From Formivibrio citricus (lineage in GTDB: Bacteria > Pseudomonadota > Gammaproteobacteria > Burkholderiales > Chitinibacteraceae), in contig NZ_FOVE01000003.1 of NCBI RefSeq assembly GCF_900115065.1, positions 124,001-188,000 on the forward strand: a stretch of 64,000 nucleotides of DNA. Reading direction: 5' to 3'. Below are positions 47,159 through 54,467 of the stretch, piece by piece (the first letter of the stretch is position 1; the number at the start of each line of letters is the position of its first letter). The translations under genes and the position numbers were made by a program. Below the pieces are notes generated by a model. It worked only from the letters and a program-made list of their open reading frames with translations. It did no database searches and was not told where the DNA came from.

Positions 47159-48217
47159 TTCGTGCTGCGCCAGCGCCCAGCGTACATGCGCCCGCACCAT
47201 GAGGTCGGGCGCATCGCGCCGAGCTTGCAGCGCCGCCAGCACGGCGGGGGTCATCGGCGCATTGCCCAAGCCCACAGCAATATTGCGCAGCCAGCGCGGA
47301 TAACCGATGCGGTAAATGGCGCTGCCCGCCATACGGGATTTGAAGTCTTCCTCCGACCAGCCGAACAACTCGACCAGCTTCACGTCATCCAACCCGTGGC
47401 GCACGGCGAAATCCGGCTCGTCCGTCGTCACCGCAAAACGGTTCCACGGGCAAGCCAACTGGCAATCGTCGCAACCGTAAACCCGGTTGCCGATCAGCGG
47501 GCGGAACTCGTCGGGAATGGCCCCGGCCAACTCGATGGTCAGGTAGGAGATGCAGCGGCGCGCATCCACGCGGTATGGCGCCACGATGGCGCTGGTCGGA
47601 CACGCATCCATGCAGCGCGAGCAACTGCCGCAGTGCTCTTGCGGCAAGGGCGGATCGGCCGGCAGCGGCAGGTCCGTAAACAACTCGCCGAGAAAGAAAA
47701 ACGAACCGTGGTCGCGGTTCAGCAGCAGCGTATGCTTGCCCCGCCAGCCCTGCCCCGCCTGCCGGGCAACCTCGACTTCCAGCACCGGCGCGGAATCGAC
47801 GAATACGCGGTAACCGAACGGCCCGATGCGCGCCGCCAGCCTGTCGGCCAGCGTCTGCAGGCGGTTGCGCAATACCTTGTGGTAATCGCGACCCAGCGCA
47901 TAGCGCGATATGTAAGCCCGCTCGCCGTCGGCCAGAATGGCCTTGGCATCAGCGGCGTCCTTCACGCGGTAAGGCATGAATACGGAAATCAATGAACGCG
48001 TCTCTGGAACAAGTTCCGTCGGCCGGGCGCGCTTGAGGCCGTGCCTTGCCATATAATCCATCTCGCCGTGAAAACCAGCGGCAAGCCAGTCTTGCAGACT
48101 GGCTTCGGCATGACCCAAATCCACGCCGCCGATTGCAGCGCGGGCAAAGCCCAGCTCCCTGGCCCAAGTTTTGATTTGCAGGGCAAGTTGATCGAGTTCT
48201 TCTGAATGCATATGCAA
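47153..48217 (-). CDS. queG: Epoxyqueuosine reductase
   Basis: Last step of queuosine synthesis in tRNA, a cobalamin and Fe-S enzyme. 354 aa. Two 4Fe-4S motifs are CGSCSRCMDACPTSAI and GCDDCQLACPWN. The VDSAPVLEVEVARQAG segment is the QueG active-site region. It is convergent with the kinase gene (six-base overlap). Its start (ATG 48217 or 48211) overlaps the start of the divergent tsaE. Confidence 0.96.
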   Translation of the reverse strand: MHMHSEELDQLALQIKTWARELGFARAAIGGVDLGHAEASLQDWLAAGFHGEMDYMARHGLKRARPTELVPETRSLISVFMPYRVKDAADAKAILADGERAYISRYALGRDYHKVLRNRLQTLADRLAARIGPFGYRVFVDSAPVLEVEVARQAGQGWRGKHTLLLNRDHGSFFFLGELFTDLPLPADPPLPQEHCGSCSRCMDACPTSAIVAPYRVDARRCISYLTIELAGAIPDEFRPLIGNRVYGCDDCQLACPWNRFAVTTDEPDFAVRHGLDDVKLVELFGWSEEDFKSRMAGSAIYRIGYPRWLRNIAVGLGNAPMTPAVLAALQARRDAPDLMVRAHVRWALAQHEL

Positions 48218-48694
48218 GATAATACCGCCTTCACCTGTTTCCTGCCGGAAGAAGCCTCCACCCTCAAACTGGGTGCAGCACTCGCGCGCGTCCTGCTGCC
48301 CGGCATGACGCTTTTCCTCGAAGGCGACCTGGGCGCGGGCAAAACCACGCTCACGCGCGGCATCCTGCGCGGCCTGGGTTTTGCGGGGCGAGTGAAAAGC
48401 CCCACCTACACGCTGGTTGAATCTTATGCGCTTTCGAGCTTATACTTTTATCACTTTGATTTGTATAGATTTAGCGATCCGCTAGAATGGGAAGATGCGG
48501 GACTGCGCGAATACTTCAACGCGCAATCGCTTTGCCTGATCGAATGGGCGGACAAGGCGGAGGGCTTGCTCCCGCCGCCAGACTGGATCATCCGGCTTGC
48601 TCCGGAAGGTGAAGGCCGCCGGATCCGTATCGAACCTCGGAGCGAACAGGGCACATCATGCCTGGAAAAACTGAACAAACAGCCACCGATCTGA
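48206..48694 (+). CDS. tsaE: tRNA threonylcarbamoyladenosine biosynthesis ATPase TsaE
   Basis: P-loop partner of TsaBD in t6A37 formation. 162 aa. Walker A EGDLGAGKTTLTRGILRGLG is near residue 40, then VKSPTYTLVESY and FYHFDLYRFSDPLEWEDAGL, the family's signature. It is translationally tied to amiC by a 37-base overlap, a classic tsaE-amiC order. Both possible ATGs (48206, 48212) lie in the palindrome shared with queG. Confidence 0.95.
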   Translation: MHMQDNTAFTCFLPEEASTLKLGAALARVLLPGMTLFLEGDLGAGKTTLTRGILRGLGFAGRVKSPTYTLVESYALSSLYFYHFDLYRFSDPLEWEDAGLREYFNAQSLCLIEWADKAEGLLPPPDWIIRLAPEGEGRRIRIEPRSEQGTSCLEKLNKQPPI

Positions 48695-49971
48695 GCCGCC
48701 GCCATTTTCTGGATGGTGCGGCTGCCGCGCTGTTCCTGGCAGTGACGCCGCGTGCACTGGCGGCCCCTGCTGCAAGCGTGGTTGCCGTTCGCCTCTGGCC
48801 ATCGCACGCCTACACCCGCATCACCATCGAATCCACCGCGCCGCTCACTTTCAGCCATTTCTCGCTCAAGGATCCGGAGCGGCTGGTCGTCGACATGGAA
48901 GGCGTCGACCTCAACAACACGCTGCAAAGCCTTGCCACCAAGGCCGGCGTCGACGACCCCTACATCCAGAAAATGCGCGCGGCGCGCAACAAACCGGGCG
49001 TGGTGCGCCTGGTCGTCGACCTGAAGTCGGCGGTCACCCCCCAAGTCTTCACGCTGACGCCGGTCGGCGAATACCGGCACCGCCTGGTGGTCGACCTTTA
49101 TCCTGCCGGACAGGCGGATTCCCTGCTCGCTTTCCTGGGTGAGAAAGAATCGGCTGTCAAGGCATTCGAACCGCCCCCCGAACCGGGCAAGGTCGCGTCC
49201 AAACCTGAAACAGCACCGGCAGCCGACAAGGCGGAACCGGCGAAACTCAAGGTAGACCGTCTGACCACCATCGTGCTCGACCCCGGCCATGGCGGCGAAG
49301 ACCCCGGTGCGGTCGGCGCCTCGGGCAGCTACGAAAAAAATGTGGTGCTGGCGATTGCCCGCAAGCTCAAGGCGCAGCTTGAGGAAATGCCTAACGTGCG
49401 CGTCATCCTCACCCGCGACGGCGATTATTTCGTCCCGCTGCACATGCGCGTGCGCAAGGCGCGCGCGGTCCGTGCCGACCTGTTCGTCTCGATCCACGCC
49501 GATGCCTTCATCCGCCCGGATGCGCGCGGCTCGTCGGTCTTCGTGCTTTCCGAAAAGGGCGCCTCGTCCACAGCGGCAAAATGGCTTGCGGACAACCAGA
49601 ACAAGGCCGACTTGATCGGCGGCGTGAAATTCAACACCAAGGACAAATATCTGGCCCACACGCTGATGGACCTCACGCAGACCGCCACCATCAACGACAG
49701 CCTCAAACTCGGCAAGGTCATGCTCTCCGAACTGGGCGGCGTCAACCGCCTGCACAAGAACGGTGTCGAACAGGCCGGCTTCGCCGTGCTCAAGGCACCG
49801 GACATCCCGTCGATCCTGATCGAAACCGCGTTCATCTCCAACCCGCAGGAAGAAAAGAAACTGCTCGACCCCGCCTACCAGCAGAAGATGGCACAGGCGC
49901 TGACCCGCGGCATCCACAAGTATCTGGCCAAGGCACCGGTTTCCAACAACGCCCGCATGGCGATGAGATGA
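48658..49971 (+). CDS. amiC: N-acetylmuramoyl-L-alanine amidase AmiC, Tat-exported
   Basis: Septal peptidoglycan amidase, 437 aa. A twin-arginine signal SRRHFLDG (residues 13-20) ends near ALAAP. An AMIN domain (about 38-150) targets it to the division site. A linker rich in Pro/Ala/Lys follows. The zinc-dependent amidase_3 domain (about 200-430) has VLDPGHGGEDPGAVG, YEKNVV, SIHADAFIRP and LIETAFISN. AmiC depends on Tat in E. coli, matching this signal. Confidence 0.96.
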   Translation: MPGKTEQTATDLSRRHFLDGAAAALFLAVTPRALAAPAASVVAVRLWPSHAYTRITIESTAPLTFSHFSLKDPERLVVDMEGVDLNNTLQSLATKAGVDDPYIQKMRAARNKPGVVRLVVDLKSAVTPQVFTLTPVGEYRHRLVVDLYPAGQADSLLAFLGEKESAVKAFEPPPEPGKVASKPETAPAADKAEPAKLKVDRLTTIVLDPGHGGEDPGAVGASGSYEKNVVLAIARKLKAQLEEMPNVRVILTRDGDYFVPLHMRVRKARAVRADLFVSIHADAFIRPDARGSSVFVLSEKGASSTAAKWLADNQNKADLIGGVKFNTKDKYLAHTLMDLTQTATINDSLKLGKVMLSELGGVNRLHKNGVEQAGFAVLKAPDIPSILIETAFISNPQEEKKLLDPAYQQKMAQALTRGIHKYLAKAPVSNNARMAMR

Positions 49972-50016
49972 ACCGGGATTTTCCATTCTCAATCCGGCCT
50001 GATTATCATATAGAGT

Positions 50017-50093
50017 CGTCACCCCGGCGAAGGCCGGGGTCCAGTAGTTTTAACCCGCATCGTAACTGGATGCCGGCCTTCGCCGGCATGACG
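50017..50093. repeat. 77-bp inverted repeat element, copy 2
   Basis: CGTCACCCCGGCGAAGGCCG at the left and GGCCTTCGCCGGCATGACG at the right, with CCAGT/ACTGG inside. Same length and layout as the copies at 36474 and 61426. It sits between amiC and the Hsp70-like gene. Confidence 0.88.
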
Positions 50094-50208
50094 AGCACAT
50101 CAAAACTTTTCCGGCCCGATCAAATGGAAATTTCTGCTGAATATTTACCCGGCACAGCGCCCACCGCTTTCAGGTAGAATCCCGCCCTTTTTGCTTCGCC
50201 CCACGACC

Positions 50209-51459
50209 ATGCATCACGCTTGCGGCCTCGACTTCGGCACCTCCAATTCCACCTTCGGCATCGCTACGGCCGGCCGGCCACGCCTCTTGCCGCTGGAAGA
50301 CGGCAAAACCACCCTGCCCTCGGTGGTGTTTTTCAATGCCGACGAAAACCACACCTGCTTCGGCCGCCAGGCGCTGGCCGAATACCTCGAAGGCTACGAA
50401 GGCCGGCTGATGCGTGCGCTGAAAAGCGTTCTCGGCACCAGCCTGATCGACGGCCGCACCGAGGTCCACGGCCATGCACTGCCCTTCCGCGAGCTGCTGG
50501 CCGAATTCATCGGCGAACTCAAGGCGCGCGGTGAAGAGGCTGCAGGCCAGTCTTTCGAACAGGCCGTGCTCGGCCGCCCCGTGCATTTTGTCGATGACGA
50601 CCCCGTGGCGGACCGGCAAGCGCAGGACACCCTGGAAGAAATCGCCCGTGCGGTGGGGTTCCGGCATGTCGAATTCCAGTTCGAGCCCATCGCCGCGGCC
50701 TTCAACTACGAAGCCGCCATCGCCGGCGAAGAACTGGTGCTGGTAGTCGACATCGGCGGCGGCACGTCGGATTTCTCGCTGGTACGGCTTTCCCCGGAGC
50801 GCGCGCACCATACCGACCGCCGCAGCGACATCCTCGCCAACGCCGGCGTGCACATCGGCGGAACGGATTTCGACCGGGCGTTGAACCTCGCTGCCGTCAT
50901 GCCGCTGCTGGGCTTCAAATCCCTGCTGGCTAACGGCGCGGAAGTGCCCTCGGGCATCTATTTCAACCTGGCCACCTGGCACACCATCAACTCGGTGTAT
51001 GCGCGCGGCGTGCTGCCCGGCTTGCAGGACACCTTCCGCAACGCTCGCGAAAAGGACAAGATCGAACGACTGATCCGCCTGATCAACCTGCGCGCCGGCC
51101 ACTGGCTCGCCCTGCAGGTTGAAGAAGCCAAGATCGCGCTCTCGTCCGTCACCGAAACCCGCCTCGACCTGCGACATCTGGAACAAGACCTGTGTCCGGC
51201 GCTTACCCGGGAAGACTTCTCCCAAGCCATCGAGCCGCTGGTTCAAAAGATCGAATCGACGCTCGATGAACTGATGCTGCAAGCCAACATCCGCAGCACG
51301 GAAGTCGATACCGTGTTCTTTACCGGCGGCGCTTGCAGCGTGCCGTTGCTGCGCACGCGGCTCGCCGCCCACATGCCGCAAGCCCGGCATGTCGAGGGTG
51401 ATTTGTTCGGCAGCATCGGCATGGGCTTGGCGCTCGATGCCGGACGCAAATTCCAGTAA
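50209..51459 (+). CDS. yegD: Hsp70-family chaperone-like ATPase (YegD type)
   Basis: A 416-aa Hsp70-type actin-fold protein that lacks the C-terminal substrate-binding domain. Phosphate-1 loop is GLDFGTSNST (about residues 5-14), phosphate-2 VVDIGGGTSDFS (about 178-189), and adenosine motif FFTGGACSVPLLR near 370. YegD relatives are of uncertain role. The start is taken as ATG 50209, matching the family's short N-terminus; an upstream in-frame codon exists at 50191. Confidence 0.9.
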   Translation: MHHACGLDFGTSNSTFGIATAGRPRLLPLEDGKTTLPSVVFFNADENHTCFGRQALAEYLEGYEGRLMRALKSVLGTSLIDGRTEVHGHALPFRELLAEFIGELKARGEEAAGQSFEQAVLGRPVHFVDDDPVADRQAQDTLEEIARAVGFRHVEFQFEPIAAAFNYEAAIAGEELVLVVDIGGGTSDFSLVRLSPERAHHTDRRSDILANAGVHIGGTDFDRALNLAAVMPLLGFKSLLANGAEVPSGIYFNLATWHTINSVYARGVLPGLQDTFRNAREKDKIERLIRLINLRAGHWLALQVEEAKIALSSVTETRLDLRHLEQDLCPALTREDFSQAIEPLVQKIESTLDELMLQANIRSTEVDTVFFTGGACSVPLLRTRLAAHMPQARHVEGDLFGSIGMGLALDAGRKFQ

Positions 51460-51507
51460 ACGGTCTCGATAAAACGAAAGCAGGACTTACCTCAGCCTCG
51501 CGCCCAT

Positions 51508-51530
51508 TAAATGATATTAATTATCATTTA
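51508..51530 (+). promoter_or_regulatory. Fur box (perfect 9-5-9 palindrome)
   Basis: TAAATGATA, five bases, TATCATTTA. It fits the Fur consensus (GATAATGATAATCATTATC) and stands about 95 bases before the 72-aa gene. Expected result: repression of the two-gene unit when iron is ample. Confidence 0.8.
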
Positions 51531-51624
51531 CACTCATTCCGTACCGCAATATGATGGAACCTTCATCGCCAGTGGACTGACCACTAGTTGGACGTTCGTC
51601 CAGATTCATTACGGAGAATGGGGT

Positions 51625-51843
51625 ATGCCAAACACAGAACTCTGGGCGGGAGCGCTCAGTTTGATGGTGCGATACGCCGAAACGGGCTGCGCGCAGTCCG
51701 GGCGCCAGGCGGCGCGCCTGCTCGACCGGATTGCGGACATGCCGGGAATCGACCAGGAAACAGGCGTGCTGCTGGAGCGCGCCAGCCTGAGACTGGCCGA
51801 CCAGACAAAAGGAGGCGGCCATGTCTGCGCCCTCCAGGCTTAA
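51625..51843 (+). CDS. Small protein of unknown function upstream of the DUF2325 gene
   Basis: A 72-aa protein from ATG 51625 with GGAG about ten bases upstream. It is soluble and mainly helical (WAGALSLMVRYAETGCAQSG, then RLLDRIADMPGIDQETGVLL). No family is recognised. Its end overlaps the DUF2325 start by 23 bases, so the two are translated together under the Fur box. It may be a partner of the DUF2325 protein. Confidence 0.7.
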   Translation: MPNTELWAGALSLMVRYAETGCAQSGRQAARLLDRIADMPGIDQETGVLLERASLRLADQTKGGGHVCALQA

Positions 51844-53155
51844 GCCCGTGATCGCGCAGTTTGCGCAATCCGGCATCCTGTCGCCGGGCCATTCGCTCCC
51901 TGCCCCCCATGAAGCTGCCGGGCATGCGACTCCCGTCCGTCTCCGTTTGTGGGAACTGGCCGAGAAATACCATTGCCCGGTGATCGGCACCTGCATTCCC
52001 ATGCCGGAGCTGGCGAAACTGGCCAAGCGTTTCGGCCTTGCAGCGGCGCTGCACGACGAGTTCGCCCTGCATGTCGAGGCCGTGGGACAGGCGCGCATCA
52101 GGAACGATTTTTCCGAAGCCCTGCAGCGCTATCTGGACAAGAAATACCAGCTCCAGATCGAGCGTTTTTCCAGGCTGAAAACCGATGCCGAGGTGCTCGA
52201 ACAGTGGAAAGCCAGCCTGGAGAGCGGTGAGGTGGCAGGCGCCTTGTGGGCCGCGTTGACGCACAAAGCCTCCAGCGTGGATACCCGCCACTGCGCCTAT
52301 GCCGACATCCACATGCTGTCGCATCAGGTAGGGGCCGGACAGGTCGCTGATGCCAGACGGCTGGCCCGGCTGGAAACGGAGAATGCCGAGCTGATGCAGG
52401 CGGTGCAGCAGGAGAAAGACGTTACCCGGCAGCAGATGGCGGCATTGCGACAACGCAACGCCGAGCTGGAAACCCGGCTGGCCGAACTGGAGGCAGCACA
52501 AGAACTGCACGAGGCCAACCGCCAGCGCCTTGTCGATTACGAGTCGGGCCAAGCGGTCAGCGCGTTGTGCAAGGAAGTGCTGGAACTGAAAAAACGGAAC
52601 CAGCGGCTGTTTGCCGCCGAACAGCGTCTGTGGTCCCTGGAAAAGACGCAGGCAGCCAGCCATGCCGCCGCGCAGAAACTGGCCACGGAAAGAAATGCGG
52701 CACTTGCCGAGCGGGACGAACTGGAACAGTTGCTGCACGCCTTCCTCGGCAAGCAGGCGCCCCCCGGCTGTTCACGGCAAGCGACGGAAGAATGCGGTGC
52801 CTGCGAGCATGCGCTGTCCGAACGCTGCATCCTCTACGTGGGCGGGCGCACCTCCATGCAGGCGCAATACCGGCAACTCGCGGACCGTCTCGGCATCCAC
52901 CTGATCCATCACGACGGCGGCATGGAGGAATCGCTCTCCCGCCTGCCGGAGATGATCCGTGGTGCGGATGTCGTGGTCTGCCCGACCGACCACATCAGCC
53001 ACTCGGCGTATTACCAGGTCAAAAATCACTGCAAGCGCATCGGCAAACCCTGCCTGTTCTATCGCGGCACGGGCATGGGCAGTTTCGCCGCGGCGATCGG
53101 GCGCGTCGCCCGCGGGGATTTCAGCTTGCCAATTGAAGCAGAAGAAAAACAATGA
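51821..53155 (+). CDS. DUF2325 coiled-coil protein, Fur-controlled
   Basis: A 444-aa soluble protein of unknown function. GGAGG five bases before the ATG supports the start. The N-terminal half (about 40-190) is helical with conserved-looking His/Cys positions (KYHCPVIGTC, LHDEFALHVE, ADIHMLSHQVG). A long coiled coil follows (about 185-310), then a CxxC cluster (CSRQ..ECGACE..ERC), and a C-terminal DUF2325 domain (about 335-430: ILYVGGRTSMQ, LIHHDGG, VVCPTDHISHSAYYQVK). The His/Cys pattern and Fur box suggest a link to iron or haem; this is inference. Confidence 0.8.
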   Translation: MSAPSRLKPVIAQFAQSGILSPGHSLPAPHEAAGHATPVRLRLWELAEKYHCPVIGTCIPMPELAKLAKRFGLAAALHDEFALHVEAVGQARIRNDFSEALQRYLDKKYQLQIERFSRLKTDAEVLEQWKASLESGEVAGALWAALTHKASSVDTRHCAYADIHMLSHQVGAGQVADARRLARLETENAELMQAVQQEKDVTRQQMAALRQRNAELETRLAELEAAQELHEANRQRLVDYESGQAVSALCKEVLELKKRNQRLFAAEQRLWSLEKTQAASHAAAQKLATERNAALAERDELEQLLHAFLGKQAPPGCSRQATEECGACEHALSERCILYVGGRTSMQAQYRQLADRLGIHLIHHDGGMEESLSRLPEMIRGADVVVCPTDHISHSAYYQVKNHCKRIGKPCLFYRGTGMGSFAAAIGRVARGDFSLPIEAEEKQ

Positions 53156-53189
53156 CTCATCATGCAACCCGGACACCGAAAACCTGCAC

Positions 53190-53636
53190 ATGGAAGACGT
53201 ATTGCTGTCCAAGCAGATGATGGACGCATTCGATGCCGCGAAAATCAAGATGGCCATCGATGACATGTCGTCATCGCGCGGGCTGATTTCCTACGCCTCG
53301 CCGCTGAATGCGGAATTCATCAAGTTCGACCGCGCCTGGCTTTCCGGCTGGCTGTCGCCGCGCCAGCGCACGATCCTGACCTGGGTGCTGGCCCAGGCCG
53401 CCGATCTTGGCCTGACCACCGTCCTCGAAGGCGTCGAAACCGAAGAGCACCTCGCCATGGCGCGCAATTTCGGCTTCGATCTGGTAGTCAGTCACACAGA
53501 TTCTGCTATGTTCGGCGTGCCCCGCATCCCCATTCGCGTTGTCGCTCATCCTCGCCATAGCCCTGCTATGGCTGCGGTTCGCTTCGCGCGCATGGGGCGC
53601 GGATGCGCGCCTCGGCATCCACGCAAACCTGCGTGA
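53190..53636 (+). pseudogene. EAL-domain gene remnant
   Basis: The frame encodes a piece of an EAL (c-di-GMP phosphodiesterase) domain: KIKMAIDDMSSSRGLISYAS, AEFIKFDRAWLSGWLS and LGLTTVLEGVETEEHLAMAR are recognisable. The N-terminal part with the EAL motif is missing. After GFDLV the frame runs into a repeat element at 53484, exactly where QG(Y/F) would follow. The last 50 residues are repeat-encoded. It should be inactive. Confidence 0.8.
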
Positions 53637-53644
53637 CTGACTAC
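53484..53644. repeat. AGTCAGTCAC repeat, long copy (161 bp)
   Basis: Begins GTAGTCAGTCACACAGATTC and ends TGCGTGACTGACTAC, forming matching inverted ends. A central palindrome (CATAGCCCTGCTATG) is extra. It truncates the EAL remnant. A 70-base version lies at 56344. Confidence 0.82.
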
Positions 53645-54161
53645 TAGTGCCGGGCTTTCTTTACGAATCGCGCTTCATCCGCCGCGGCTGCCAGACAAAG
53701 CAATAGAGGCTTATCAGCCCCCCGTATGCCGCTCGCTTGATATTTATCAAGAATGTTTCTCATTAACAATTGAGACAAACGCGAGCTTCATATATATTGA
53801 TAACGATTCTCATTTTAGAAAAATGCATTAATAGACAATTCAACATGGTTAGTCACACGCACCCCCAAATCCGGCACCCGCACTTACGACGAGCCATCCT
53901 GGTCACTCGGACGAGCCTTTCGACACAGACTTTCGCGCGCCAGCCGCCGATCACCGACGACGGCACACAAAGCGCCAGCGAGACCAGGCACTTCTGAGAG
54001 CCTGTTCACGATCTGTCGCAGACGCCGTCAGCGGGGTGAAGCGCGGCGCAGGAACCGGAGTTTATGCAGATAAATGAGGATTCCGGGCAATACATGAGCC
54101 CCGATCACGGTTTCGCAGCAAGAGCGTGAACAAGTTCTGAGCCAATACGCAGGAGAAAATA
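53645..54161 (+). promoter_or_regulatory. feoA upstream region with two Fur-like sites
   Basis: About 500 bases without a convincing gene. Fur-like sites are at 53749-53767 (AAGAATGTTTCTCATTAAC, 13 of 19 to consensus) and 53799-53817 (GATAACGATTCTCATTTTA). The rest, up to feoA, contains a 50-codon frame (53845-53997) without a ribosome site, not supported as a gene. Confidence 0.6.
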
Positions 54162-54467
54162 ATGTCCCACATAACAACGCCCGCTACGCTTGATCTGGCC
54201 ATACTCGGCCAACCCCTGACTGTAGACCGCATACAGGCACCGGCCAACGCGCCCGAATGGGCGCGCTGGCTCGAAGAAATCGGCTTCATCCCCGGTGAAC
54301 AAGTCACTTTGATGGCCAAAGGCATTCCCGGCGGCGATCCGCTGGTGGTGCGAATCGGCCAATCCACTTTTGCATTGCGGAGTGCAGAAGCGGCATGCAT
54401 CCGGGTCGCACCGGGCGATCCCGGGCACTCCGTCTTCGTTGCCAAACTGAAAGGAAACCAAGCATGA
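54162..54467 (+). CDS. feoA: Ferrous iron transport protein A
   Basis: A 101-aa SH3-like cytoplasmic regulator of FeoB. WLEEIGFIPGEQVTLMAKGI and GGDPLVVRIGQSTFALRSAEA form the FeoA domain. AGGAG precedes the ATG by six bases. Its stop overlaps the feoB ATG by four bases. It is controlled by the Fur-like sites about 350-400 bases upstream. Confidence 0.94.
   Translation: MSHITTPATLDLAILGQPLTVDRIQAPANAPEWARWLEEIGFIPGEQVTLMAKGIPGGDPLVVRIGQSTFALRSAEAACIRVAPGDPGHSVFVAKLKGNQA

Noticed and set aside
53845-53997. 50-codon His-containing frame between the Fur-like sites and feoA
   Set aside because: No ribosome site, no family, and composition like the surrounding non-coding DNA.
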